Positions 1 through 7,048 are shown, counted from the first letter of the stretch. The stretch is DNA of 13,179 bases from Sphingobium sp. Z007 (GCF_900013425.1 NZ_FBXK01000007.1:1-13179), one strand, 5' to 3'. Notes: generated by a model not told the origin, from the letters alone. A program made the numbers and translations.

Positions 1-5
1 TACCT
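1..5. repeat. Target-site duplication, right copy (TACCT)
   Basis: TACCT occurs here and again at 9070-9074, immediately outside the two transposon ends if the molecule is circular. Five base pairs is the usual duplication made by Tn3-family elements. Removing one copy plus the transposon restores the resolvase reading frame. Confidence 0.8.
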
Positions 6-312
6 CTGCAAATTGGGAAGTCGTATCAACCATCGGCTCGGCCAATGATCGGAAGCCAGCCCCGGCCTCCTTCACTGCATGGAGGATATTCAACAGATCG
101 CGGGTGTTGCGGGCGAGGCGGTCTGTTGCCGTCACCATCAGCACGTCGCCATCATCTAGTGCGCCGATCGCGCGCTTGAGCTGGGGACGCTCGGCATTCG
201 CTCCGCTAATCTTCTCGCGGTAGATTTTCACGCACCCAGCATCGGTGAGCTGGGCGATCTGCTGGGCCAAGTCCTGGCCGGTGGTTGAGACGCGCGCATA
301 GCCGTAGATCAT
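1..312 (-). pseudogene. Plasmid serine resolvase, N-terminal half (split by transposon)
   Basis: This is the catalytic half of a small serine recombinase that would resolve plasmid multimers. Translation from the ATG at 312 gives MIYGYARVSTTGQDLAQQ, with the resolvase-family catalytic Ser at residue 9, then LMVTATDRLARNTRDLL and FRSLAEPMVDTTSQFAEV, where the window ends after 104 codons. The other half lies at 8834-9074 and resumes in frame (IIAVLG) directly after the duplicated AGGTA. A transposon therefore sits inside the gene, and the joined protein would be about 182 residues, normal for the family. A TTG two codons upstream is an alternative start. The region just upstream has TGCATCAG repeats that may be its res site or operator. 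As it stands the gene should be inactive, because the catalytic domain lacks its helix E and DNA-binding domain. Confidence 0.9.
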
Positions 313-323
313 AGCCAAAATGG

Positions 324-385
324 TGCATCAGATTTTTGCATCAGGAAAGAGGCCGGATTCCTGTGGGTTTCAATCTGATGCAAAA
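324..385. promoter_or_regulatory. TGCATCAG repeats upstream of the split resolvase (possible res site/operator)
   Basis: TGCATCAG occurs directly repeated at 324-331 and 337-344 and inverted at 375-382. The longer arms TTTTGCATCAG (334-344) and CTGATGCAAAA (375-385) are an 11-bp perfect inverted repeat with a 30-bp gap. The cluster fills the 94-bp gap between the resolvase start (312) and the endonuclease stop (407). Small resolvases usually bind several such sites just ahead of their own gene, so a recombination site with autoregulation is the likely role. Function is inferred from position and symmetry only. Confidence 0.5.
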
Positions 386-406
386 CTTGTAACTTTCGGA
401 TCAACC

Positions 407-1357
407 CTACTGAATCAGGTCTCCTGGGTCCGGCCCTTCGTCCTCATGATCTTCCATCTCGGAAACCTCGCCCGCTGCAATTAGATCAGCCAACCTTACA
501 GCACCGCGAACCAGAGAACTCTTAATCTGTGCCGTAAAGGCCGATCTCTGGGGCGGGTCTTTATACATGATGGCATTTTGCAAGTTTGTGTGGCTTGTGC
601 CTTCTACATTAACAAGCACAGGCTTAAACTCACCTGGCCTATCCGCATCGGCTTCTAAGCGATAAGTCATAAATATGATATTGACCTGCGGGTCATTCTT
701 AACATCGCTAGTTTTCATAAATGCCGCGCGGCCTAGTATATATTGATATACTTGCTCAGGAATAACCGCGACGATTTTCGATTTCCAATGGTGATGGAAA
801 TAGCCTTTTCGGATGAGTTGGGTAATATAGCGCTTGTATACGTTGTCCCAATTGAATCCGTATGTCGGCTTTTTCTCTAGATCTTCTCCAGCTCGCAAAG
901 CCTGATAAGCAGGAAAAACAGATCCAGTAATATCAATGGCCTGAAGCTCTACCGACAGGAATTGGTCGATTTCCTTATCACTCTTGACGTCTGCGATAAC
1001 GAAATCGACATTCCCGAAGCCCTCCATTTTGACTTCGCGGGCGATCTGCGGATCAGTAGGCTTCTCACCCGGCCAGCAATGTTCGATGACCTCTGTCAGA
1101 AAATCGACAGCGTAGAATCGCTTCGGACAGACGAAAATCAACTCTGGCCCTTGGGTCGATTTCCGGGGTGCAGGCTTCCAAAGACTGCACACGGGATAAG
1201 GCTCGCTGGGGAGTTGTGTGCTGCGCTTGGGGCATCGCGACTGAATGTACGGGCACTCGAAATCGGCGGCAGCAGGATCGACACCCTTTGCCGCCCGCCG
1301 ACCTAATACCTCTCCAACAATCGACTCAGGTTCAAACGGCAATCGGGAGTTCCTCAC
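407..1357 (-). CDS. NotI-family type II restriction endonuclease
   Basis: Predicted 316-residue endonuclease of the NotI family, which cuts GC-rich palindromes unless the partner methyltransferase has modified them. Four cysteines, C35 (ECPY), C42 (RCPK), C57 (VCSL) and C77 (VCPKR), match the Cys4 metal-binding fold that marks this family. The segment VDFVIAD...[12 protein letters not shown] supplies D118, E137 and Q139, which correspond to the D-(E-x-Q) variant of the PD-(D/E)XK site described for NotI (whose strand reads EIQTMDFHGS, from memory). The start is a GTG at 1357, placed by homology of the GEVLGRR segment. It overlaps the 3' end of the methyltransferase gene by 26 bp, so translation is probably coupled and the enzyme follows the methylase. 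The gene is uninterrupted and visibly more AT-rich than the mob and transposon genes, suggesting separate acquisition. The recognition sequence cannot be read from the protein. Confidence 0.8.
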   Translation of the reverse strand: MRNSRLPFEPESIVGEVLGRRAAKGVDPAAADFECPYIQSRCPKRSTQLPSEPYPVCSLWKPAPRKSTQGPELIFVCPKRFYAVDFLTEVIEHCWPGEKPTDPQIAREVKMEGFGNVDFVIADVKSDKEIDQFLSVELQAIDITGSVFPAYQALRAGEDLEKKPTYGFNWDNVYKRYITQLIRKGYFHHHWKSKIVAVIPEQVYQYILGRAAFMKTSDVKNDPQVNIIFMTYRLEADADRPGEFKPVLVNVEGTSHTNLQNAIMYKDPPQRSAFTAQIKSSLVRGAVRLADLIAAGEVSEMEDHEDEGPDPGDLIQ

Positions 1358-2498
1358 GCAGGCTGGCTTTCACCTGCTTAGAGGCCATCCCTGCCGTATC
1401 CGCAAGAAGTAGTGCTTCGGCAACGCACTTCCCGAGTAGAGGCGGGACCGCATTACCGACCTGCACATATTGCTCTGTGCTGTTACCCTTGAACGTGAAG
1501 AAATCAGGGAATGATTGTAGCCTTGCTGCCTCGCGAACCGTGAACGAACGATCTTGGACGGGGTGAATATAGGCCCCCAATGCACATCGCACTTGGTCAA
1601 TACTGTGCATGACAGGTCTGTTTTTTTGGGTCGACCATATCGCTTGGTATGATCGCTACGCTTGGCCAACTTCATGCCTGCGGGCAACAGGTCGATCGGT
1701 ATGTCCCGCCATGATCCCCCAGCGGGAATATGTCGCATCCGCTCCTGGTTGATCCGCGATAGCCTAGATGCGGAATGGTTCTGCACGATAGTGCAGTCCC
1801 CTCTCAACAAAGCCTGATAGCTGTTTTGAGGCCGTTTTCCGTATGGTCGCGGCCCTGCACGATCGCCGTTTTCCAACTTAGGAAGATCGGAAATAGCATC
1901 CCAAACTGTCACGAAGGGCAACAAGCCTGGGCCATGTGTTTGTTCGGGGAACAAGATTGGCGCATCGGTGCGCGTGGCAATGAAAAACACGCGCCTGCGC
2001 TCTTGGGGCACCCCATATTCTTCGGCGCGGAGTACCTTCATATCGACGCGATAGCCGAGGCTTTTCATACCCTCGAATATCTCATGCACGATGCCGCCCC
2101 GCCGATCGACGTGATGCCGGTTACGTTCTCCATCACGATCCAACGCGGCTGAATGCCCTTCACGATCCGAAGATACTCGCGAAACAAGCCTGCGCGTGGG
2201 TCATTGACGCCTCGCTGGTGATTATAAACCGAATAGCCCTGGCACGGAGGACCACCGACGATCACGTCGATTTCACCCTTCTTGACGCCAGCAGCCTTTA
2301 AGAGCTGCTGTGCTGTAACGTCTTGGATCGGCCCGCCAATGAACTTGGCTTCTGGGTGGGTCGCGGAAAATGTCTCGCCTGCCCGGTCGTCATAATCCTG
2401 TCCCGCTAAGACGTGGAAACCCGCTTGCCGAAACCCTCGGAAAGGCCACCGGCTCCGCAGAAAAGATCGATGACGGTCATGTTATGGCGCGATTTCAT
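1332..2498 (-). CDS. DNA (cytosine-5)-methyltransferase, type II (three frameshifts as sequenced)
   Basis: C5-cytosine methyltransferase that would protect the sites cut by the adjacent NotI-like enzyme. After restoring three single bases it is about 389 residues with all core motifs in order: I ([13 protein letters not shown]), IV with the catalytic Cys ([10 protein letters not shown]86), VI ([10 protein letters not shown]), VIII ([10 protein letters not shown]), and X ([11 protein letters not shown]). The recognition domain lies between VIII and X. The breaks are one base short in runs at 2431-2433 (AAA on the plus strand), 2097-2100 (CCCC) and 1574-1578 (CCCCC). The ATG at 2498 overlaps the regulator stop as ATGA, which implies coupled translation; ATG at 2480 is a second possible start. 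An intact endonuclease beside a broken methylase would be lethal, which argues that the breaks are sequence errors rather than decay. Confidence 0.85.
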
Positions 2499-2692
2499 CG
2501 GCTCCCCCTACGCTTCAATCCTGTCAGGGGAAGCGGCAGTTGCTGCTCATCCCCATCAGTACGCTCGATCAACGAGCTGATCGCATGACGGCCAAGCCAT
2601 GCCTTCGACACCTTCGACCGAGCCGCAAGCCGATCGAAAGCGGCATATTCATCTTCGGACAGATTAACGGTGATCCGGTTTTTCGACGGCAT
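2495..2692 (-). CDS. Ribbon-helix-helix regulator of the restriction-modification operon
   Basis: A 65-residue protein starting MPSKNRITVNLSEDEY and continuing AAFDRLAARSKVSKAWL. The short beta strand (RITVNL) followed by two helices with a turn at SKVSKAWL fits the ribbon-helix-helix (CopG/Arc-like) fold, which binds DNA as a dimer. The ATG at 2692 has GAGG eight bases upstream; an upstream in-frame start at 2731 would put the operator inside the gene, so it is rejected. The stop overlaps the methyltransferase ATG (ATGA), placing the gene first in the regulator-methylase-endonuclease operon. A perfect palindrome lies just ahead of the ribosome binding site. The likely role is autorepression and timing of the operon, analogous to the HTH controller proteins of other restriction systems but with another fold. 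This role is inferred from context. Confidence 0.7.
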   Translation of the reverse strand: MPSKNRITVNLSEDEYAAFDRLAARSKVSKAWLGRHAISSLIERTDGDEQQLPLPLTGLKRRGSR

Positions 2693-2701
2693 AAGTTGCC
2701 T

Positions 2702-2729
2702 CACTTTGCCGCAAAGTGCAGCACTTTGC
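2702..2729. promoter_or_regulatory. Palindromic operator upstream of the ribbon-helix-helix gene
   Basis: CACTTTGC (2702-2709), one base, then GCAAAGTG (2711-2718) is a perfect 8-bp inverted repeat. A third half-site CACTTTGC follows at 2722-2729. The array sits between the predicted -10 box and the start codon at 2692 and would cover the transcription start. It is the obvious candidate for autoregulatory binding by the ribbon-helix-helix protein. Confidence 0.65.
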
Positions 2730-2732
2730 ATC

Positions 2733-2761
2733 TCTATGCCTCCGGTTCAACGCCTAGTCAA
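2733..2761 (-). promoter_or_regulatory. Sigma70-like promoter of the restriction-modification operon
   Basis: On the minus strand TTGACT (2756-2761) and CATAGA (2733-2738) are separated by 17 bases. Transcription would begin around 2726, inside the operator array, so a bound dimer would block the start. The -35 is good and the -10 weak. Confidence 0.5.
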
Positions 2762-2768
2762 TTTCAAG

Positions 2769-2788
2769 TTTGTTCTCTTTTTGTTCTC
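2769..2788. repeat. Direct repeat TTTGTTCTC in the divergent promoter region
   Basis: TTTGTTCTC occurs at 2769-2777 and 2780-2788, an 11-bp period that puts both copies on the same DNA face. It lies between the divergently oriented regulator gene and the VbhA-like gene and could be a protein-binding site. No binding protein is evident. Confidence 0.35.
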
Positions 2789-2847
2789 ATAAAAAGCCTG
2801 CAAATGCAATGCTTTCTGGAGGTAAATTTGATACAAATGTCGTCGCT

Positions 2848-3131
2848 ATGACCATCATACCGATCGACCTTCCCGCGCTCCGCGCCCAGGTGCGTGCTAT
2901 GGACTATGTACGCGGCACCGCTGCCGAAATGGAACAATGGCGCGAGCCAACGCCGAGGCGTGCGCCAATCTGGCGATCGAGGGCATGGACCTGACCATCG
3001 AGGAGCACGCCATGCTGGCGATGTTCATGGAAGAAGGCGTGCCGCCCTCGCTGGTGCCGCAAATCATCCTGAGCCTTTACGGCAAAGGATCTACCTCGAC
3101 CGCTCCCGCTCCTGCTTCCGCTCGACCCTGA
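2848..3131 (+). CDS. Small VbhA-antitoxin-like protein (one frameshift as sequenced)
   Basis: With one A restored in the AA at 2936-2937, two overlapping frames join into a 94-residue protein, MTIIPIDLPALRAQVRAM...EQMARANAEACANLAIEGMD, ending LYGKGSTSTAPAPASARP. The ANLAIEGM helix and the following EEHAMLAMFMEEGVPP resemble the inhibitory helix and tail of VbhA-type antitoxins, which block Fic AMP-transferases through a (S/T)xxxE(G/N) motif. Here the first position is Asn, so the match is imperfect. No Fic gene is present. If the frameshift is real, the second frame could start at the ATG at 2937, but it lacks a ribosome binding site. GGAGG at 2818-2822 is far from the chosen ATG. The last 41 bp overlap, tail to tail, the convergent coiled-coil gene. 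Confidence 0.45.
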
Positions 3132-3597
3132 TCCGTTTCCCCAGCATTTCCTCGTGGATCGGTTCGACCACGACCTTGGACACCCCCGCCTCATCCCGGC
3201 TTTTCAGCGGATCGAACACCCGGCCCTTGTCGAGCTGATCCGCGATCCAATCATGTGCCCGCGCCACATCAGCGGCAATGACAGCAGGATCGTTTCTATT
3301 CAAAGTCTCTGCCAGATGCTTGGCGAGGCGATAATGCCGGTATGCATTCTGTAATTCAGGATCGGCGTCGGCCTCCGGGCCTGTCGCAATGCGGAATCGC
3401 GCGCCAAGGGATACCGGCGCGCCCTTCGAGGTCGTGCTGGCCTGATCGCCGGTCAGCCGGTCGATCGCCTCGGCCATGACACCGAGCTGCCCCTGCATGG
3501 CCTCGACCTGGGCGGCCAGATTCTCGACTGCTGCCAGCACCGCACGCTGGGTCGCCAGCAGCGCCATTACCGGATCGTCGCTGTCATCCTCGCTCAT
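3091..3597 (-). CDS. Hypothetical coiled-coil protein co-transcribed with the relaxase
   Basis: I do not recognise a named family with certainty. The 168-residue product starts MSEDDSDDPVMALLATQRA, followed by a predicted coiled coil (about residues 10-50: VLAAVENLAAQVEAMQ..VMAEAIDRL), a short linker, a compact helical part (ELQNAYRHYRLAKHLAETLN...HDWIADQLDKG), and a charged tail rich in Arg, Lys and Glu. No signal peptide or membrane segment is visible. The ATG overlaps the mobA stop codon (ATGA at 3594-3597), so the two are translationally coupled and the protein probably serves in DNA processing for mobilization. Similar genes accompany MobA/MobL relaxases on alphaproteobacterial plasmids; that link is from general knowledge. 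Confidence 0.7.
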   Translation of the reverse strand: MSEDDSDDPVMALLATQRAVLAAVENLAAQVEAMQGQLGVMAEAIDRLTGDQASTTSKGAPVSLGARFRIATGPEADADPELQNAYRHYRLAKHLAETLNRNDPAVIAADVARAHDWIADQLDKGRVFDPLKSRDEAGVSKVVVEPIHEEMLGKRIRVERKQERERSR

Positions 3598-4673
3598 CGC
3601 TCCATATCCTTGTCCTGCTCACGATCGCGCCGCCGCTCACGTTCCAGCGGATCGTGCTTCCCGATCTTGTCGAGCCGCCCCGCAATGCGCTCGGCCGCGC
3701 TGCCTGGCTCTGGCCCGTCCCGATCGCGCTCGCCGCGCTGGGCCGTCGCCTCCGCAATTCGCTCGGCCGCCCCGCGATCGGCGGCCTGATCCTGACGGCC
3801 CCATGCCGCGCCCAGACGATCACGCAGCCCTTGCGCCATGCCCTTGGCCTTGTCGCCCAGGCTACGCATTGTCTCCGCGATCCTGGCGCTGATGTCGCGC
3901 AGCTGCTGGGTCAGCTCGCGCCGCTCCTGATTGCGTGCCCGCACGGCCCGTTGTTCATCCCCGCGCTCGGTGGACGTGCCCTTGCGCTCCATCGCCACTG
4001 CCGACAACGGCACCTTGCCCAAAGGCTCCCGGCCTAGATCGTCTTCCCTCTCCGCGTCCCCTCGATCGCGCGCCGCCTCGCGCTGGTCCTTGAGCGAACG
4101 ATGGTCGATGCGCTCATCGCACCCGGCACGCTCCAGGGCGCGGTTAGCGTGGTCCGCCCAGGCCGCGCGCCACCCCTCAAGCCGCTCGGCCGCGTTCCAG
4201 TCGCGGTTCTTCTTGCCGAACCCTTCGCCGGTCAAATCGCGCATCGTCAGCATGACATGCGCGTGCGGCTGCTCCTGCCCATCCGCCGAATGGCCCCGGT
4301 GCAGCGACACGTCCGCAATCATCCCCTGCGACACGAAATGCTCGCGCACATATCCCTCGACCAGCGCCCGCCGATCCTCCGCGCCCAATTCGCGCGGAAG
4401 GGAGATTTCGACCTCGCGGGCAAGCTGGGCGTCCTTGCGCTTCTCGGCTGCCTCGACGCCGTTCCACAGGCGCGAACGATCAAGCATCCAGTCGGGTGTG
4501 CGATCGGGGGCCATGATCTCCCGATGCTCAATGTCCGACTTGCGCGTGTAGTCGTGGCATTTGCCCAGGCGCTCGTCGGTCAGCCGCTCGCCCGATCGGT
4601 AGGCGGCGGCGGCGACCGCGCTGCGCCCGCTACCGCGCGAGATGACTTTGACGGAGCAATGGTAGATCGCCAC
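3594..4673 (-). CDS. mobA: MobA/MobL (MobQ-type) relaxase
   Basis: A 359-residue relaxase that would nick one strand at oriT and stay covalently bound to the 5' end during transfer. The N-terminus MAIYHCSVKVISRGSGRSA with Y25 in AAAAYRSG matches the MobQ motif I, whose catalytic tyrosine is Tyr25 in RSF1010 MobA. The metal-binding HxH is PHAHVML (H137, H139), preceded by ADVSLHRGHS and followed by GEGFGKKNRDWN, also typical. After about residue 210 the chain is a highly charged coiled-coil-like tail, much shorter than in relaxase-primase fusions, so no primase or helicase domain is present. The start is a GTG at 4673; AAGG lies about ten bases upstream. The gene points away from the predicted oriT at 4751-4782 and overlaps the next gene by four bases. 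It has no frameshift. Confidence 0.92.
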   Translation of the reverse strand: MAIYHCSVKVISRGSGRSAVAAAAYRSGERLTDERLGKCHDYTRKSDIEHREIMAPDRTPDWMLDRSRLWNGVEAAEKRKDAQLAREVEISLPRELGAEDRRALVEGYVREHFVSQGMIADVSLHRGHSADGQEQPHAHVMLTMRDLTGEGFGKKNRDWNAAERLEGWRAAWADHANRALERAGCDERIDHRSLKDQREAARDRGDAEREDDLGREPLGKVPLSAVAMERKGTSTERGDEQRAVRARNQERRELTQQLRDISARIAETMRSLGDKAKGMAQGLRDRLGAAWGRQDQAADRGAAERIAEATAQRGERDRDGPEPGSAAERIAGRLDKIGKHDPLERERRRDREQDKDMER

Positions 4674-4722
4674 GGGCCGCGCGCCTTCTTCCTTCCTTCA
4701 CTTAAGGGGGAAGCCGTCCGGC

Positions 4723-4735
4723 GGGGCAAAGCCCC
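4723..4735. other. GGGGC-AAA-GCCCC hairpin in the oriT region
   Basis: A perfect 5-bp GC stem with an AAA loop lies between the relaxase start and the nic-like hairpin. It could be an accessory structure of oriT or act in the mobA leader transcript. No U-tract follows on either strand, so it is not a typical terminator. Confidence 0.4.
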
Positions 4736-4750
4736 CACGAGGACCACGCA

Positions 4751-4782
4751 CATCGCGCAGCGATGTATAAGCGTGCCCTTAT
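4751..4782. other. oriT: Origin of transfer (oriT), MobQ-type nic region
   Basis: A perfect hairpin CATCGC-GCA-GCGATG (4751-4765) is followed by TATAAGCGTGCCCTTAT. The layout copies the RSF1010-type oriT, where a hairpin precedes TAAATGCG|CCCT. The equivalent core here is TAAGCGTG|CCCT (4768-4779), so cleavage is predicted between 4775 and 4776. It lies between the divergent relaxase and accessory-protein genes, the normal place. A second small inverted repeat, AAGG-TAG-CCTT, follows at 4790-4800. Homology to the nic core is by recall, not alignment. Confidence 0.7.
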
Positions 4783-4843
4783 CTTCGCTAAGGTAGCCTT
4801 GTTGCGATCCTCTTGCTATAGCGAACTGACAAGGAGGACCGCT

Positions 4844-5152
4844 ATGGCGCGCACGCCCGTTGAAGAACGCCTTGAGAAAATGCGCGAGGAAGAGCGCAAG
4901 CTACGCGAGCGACGAAAGGCGCTAGAGGCACGGCTTTCCGCCGATCGTCGCAAAGCCGAAACTCGCGAGCGCATCATGCTCGGCGCGTTCATCCTTCACC
5001 ACATAAACGAGGATACGCCCACTGGTCGCCAGCTTGGCCCGCTCTTGCAACGCGAGTTGCCGCTGTTCCTGACCCGCGAGCGCGATCATGCCCTTTTGCA
5101 GCCGCTGCTCGCTCGCCTGAAGAACCTCGAACGTGGACGGGAGGAACAATGA
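4844..5152 (+). CDS. TraD/TraC-like mobilization accessory protein
   Basis: A 102-residue basic protein. Residues 5-40 (RLEKMREEERKLRERRKALEARL) form a strongly charged coiled coil, followed by RKAETRERIMLGAFILHHI, which resembles the conserved core of the short TraD/TraC/MobC accessory proteins found beside Ti-type and MobQ relaxases. Such proteins help load the relaxase at oriT. The ATG at 4844 has an excellent AAGGAGG (4831-4837) six bases upstream. It is transcribed away from oriT, opposite to mobA, and its stop overlaps the traG start (ATGA at 5149-5152), so the two are an operon. The exact family name is uncertain; position and composition carry the assignment. Confidence 0.65.
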   Translation: MARTPVEERLEKMREEERKLRERRKALEARLSADRRKAETRERIMLGAFILHHINEDTPTGRQLGPLLQRELPLFLTRERDHALLQPLLARLKNLERGREEQ

Positions 5153-6708
5153 GCGGGCCGATCGTCGGGGAAGACAATAACGGTGGCTGCTGCCTAGCTG
5201 TCGTCGGTAGCCTGGCTGTCCTACTCGGCACGTCCTGGCTGCTCGAAAAGGTGCTGCCGACCGCGATCGCCAGCACCATTGCCTGGGTCGCGCTCGTCGT
5301 CTTCCTCGTCCTGGTCTGGAAGTTTGCCTTCAAGGGCCGCCGCAACGCGCTGCTCGGCTCGGCCGCCTTCGGTGGAATCGATGACGTGCGCGCCCTCGCG
5401 AGCAACAAGGGCGATCTCCTGATTGGTCGATCCTTCAGGACCGGCAAGCTGCTGCGCTATGACGGCCCCGCCCATCTCCTGACCATGGCCCCCACGCGCA
5501 GCGGCAAGGGTGTGGGCACCATCATTCCCAACCTGCTGACCATCGACCGCTCGGTGATCTGCATCGACCCCAAGGGCGAGAACGCCCGCGTCACTGCTCG
5601 CACCCGCGCCACCAAGGGCAAGGTGTGGTGCCTCGATCCCTTCGGCGTCTCCGGGCAACCCGCCGCCCGCTATAATCCGCTAGACCGGCTCGACCCGGAA
5701 AGCCTCGATCTGGCCGAGGACGCCATGACGCTGGCCGATGCCCTGGTCCACGATTCCGCAGGGCAAGGCGGCGAGGCCCATTGGAACGAGGAAGCCAAGG
5801 CGCTGATTGCGGGCCTGATCCTCTATGCCGTGGTCCACGAGGATCGCGAGCATCGCACCCTGGCGACGGTGCGCGACTATCTCACGCTCGCCCCAAAAAC
5901 TTTGCCGATCTGCTCGTCCTGATGCAGGACAGCCGCGGCGCCGGCGGCCTCATCGCCCGCGCCGGCAATCGCCACCTCGGTAAGTCCGACCGCGAGGCCG
6001 CAGGGGTGTTGTCCTCGGCCCAGCGCCATACCCATTTTCTCGATAGCCCCCGCATCGTCGCCAGCACTTCGGCCTCCGACTTCACTTTTGCAGGGTTGAA
6101 GGAGGGGGTTTCCACGGTGTTTCTGTGCCTGCCCCTGACCGGCTCGATGCCTATTCCCGCTGGCTGCGCCTGCTGGTCGCCCAGGCGCTCACCGACATGG
6201 CGCGTTCGCCGGTCAAACCGGTGCGGCCCGTCCTGTTCCTGCTCGATGAGTTCGCCGCCCTGGGCAGACTCGAACCCGTCGAGCGGGCGATGGGCCTGAT
6301 GGCCGGATACGGGTTGCAGCTCTGGCCGATCTTGCAGGACATGCACCAGTTGCGCGCCCTCTATGGCGAGCGTGCAGGCACCTTCCTGTCGAATGCCGGG
6401 GTGTTGCAGGCGTTCGGGTGAACGACCATGCGACCGCCGAACTGCTGTCCAAGTCGATGGGACAGGAAACCCTCGAATTTCGCACGGCGGGCTACTCCGA
6501 GACCCATGGCAGCATTTTTGAGCGTAGTAAGCATACCCGCTCGACCAGCACCCAGGTCAGCGCCCGCAACCTCATGAACCCCGACGAAATCATGCGCATG
6601 GGGCCGGACGAACAGCTGCTGATGATCCAGGGCAAAGACCCCCTCCGGGTCCAGAAAATCCGATATTACGATCAGCGCGAGTTCGCGGGGCTGGCTGATC
6701 CTGCCTGA
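5149..6708 (+). CDS. traG: TraG/VirD4-family type IV coupling protein (three frameshifts as sequenced)
   Basis: Inner-membrane ATPase that would deliver the relaxase-DNA complex to a type IV secretion channel. Two hydrophobic segments lie near the N-terminus (about residues 13-30 and 38-57). Walker A is APTRSGKG (114-121) and Walker B is VLFLLDEFAALG (D367-E368 after correction). Conserved VirD4-family stretches follow (YGLQLWPILQDMHQLRALYG, and ARNLMNPDEIMRM near the end). The three breaks are each one base short in runs: 5891-5899 (CCCCAAAAA), 6132-6135 (CCCC) and 6416-6418 (GGG). The corrected length is about 520 residues, somewhat shorter than Ti TraG. It is coupled to the accessory gene upstream. 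No mating-channel genes are present, so transfer needs a helper system. Confidence 0.9.
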
Positions 6709-6787
6709 GACGGCCCTAGGAGACGCGATCCGCACGATAGGGCACCCCCCCGCAGCGCATACCTTCGGCGGTTCTCCTGACCGTCTC
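6707..6787 (+). other. Long stem-loop immediately after traG
   Basis: GAGACGG (6707-6713) pairs with CCGTCTC (6781-6787), and AGGAGA (6718-6723) pairs with TCTCCT (6773-6778). Together they form a 13-bp two-part stem closing a loop of about 50 bases, starting inside the traG stop codon. It has no U-tract. It may stabilise the 3' end of the tra transcript or separate it from the replication region. Confidence 0.4.
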
Positions 6788-6858
6788 TGTGCCCCTCCAC
6801 AGGGACTGACAGGGCGATGGCGCACCTGACTTCGCCGTGCTTTTCCCCTGGGAAGCTT

Positions 6859-6926
6859 GCGGCCGGTAGGCCGCCTTGTGACGGCGAAGCCGTCGCGCAT
6901 CAAAGGCGCATTGGCCGAAAGGCCAA
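6859..6926. other. Three tandem perfect hairpins
   Basis: In a row: GCGGCC-GGTA-GGCCGC (6859-6874), ACGGC-GAA-GCCGT (6881-6893) and TTGGCC-GAAA-GGCCAA (6911-6926), spaced 6 and 17 bases apart. The last has a GNRA tetraloop. The cluster sits in the non-coding DNA between traG and the origin. It could be a single-strand initiation site for replication after transfer, a structured RNA, or a transcription barrier. Function is unknown. Confidence 0.5.
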
Positions 6927-6976
6927 TTCCATATTCCTCGTCCTTTAGAGCGGCATTCTCTTCGCGCGCCCGCGTT

Positions 6977-7005
6977 GATTCTAGATTCTGGGATTCTATG
7001 ATTCA
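6977..7005. repeat. Short GATTCT repeats in the origin region
   Basis: GATTCT occurs at 6977-6982, 6984-6989 and 6992-6997, with GATTCA at 7000-7005, a 7-8 bp spacing. They lie in the AT-richest stretch just ahead of the iterons, the position where iteron plasmids carry their DNA-unwinding repeats. No clear DnaA box was seen. Confidence 0.45.
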
Positions 7006-7048
7006 GGGGGTGTCAAACACATTGAATATAAAGGCATATTCCGGACTT

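Noticed and set aside
2828..2850. A seven-codon leader peptide (TTG at 2828) coupled to the VbhA-like ATG
   Set aside because: GGAGG at 2818 is suitably placed, but a TTG-initiated seven-codon frame cannot be supported without conservation data.
3654..4796. Several plus-strand open frames of 130-230 codons
   Set aside because: They are antisense to the MobA relaxase, which has clear motifs; their translations are low-complexity Arg/Ser/Pro-rich.
6859..6866. A NotI site at the first hairpin
   Set aside because: The sequence is GCGGCCGG, not GCGGCCGC. CGGCCG occurs several times in the plasmid, so site avoidance gives no clue to specificity.
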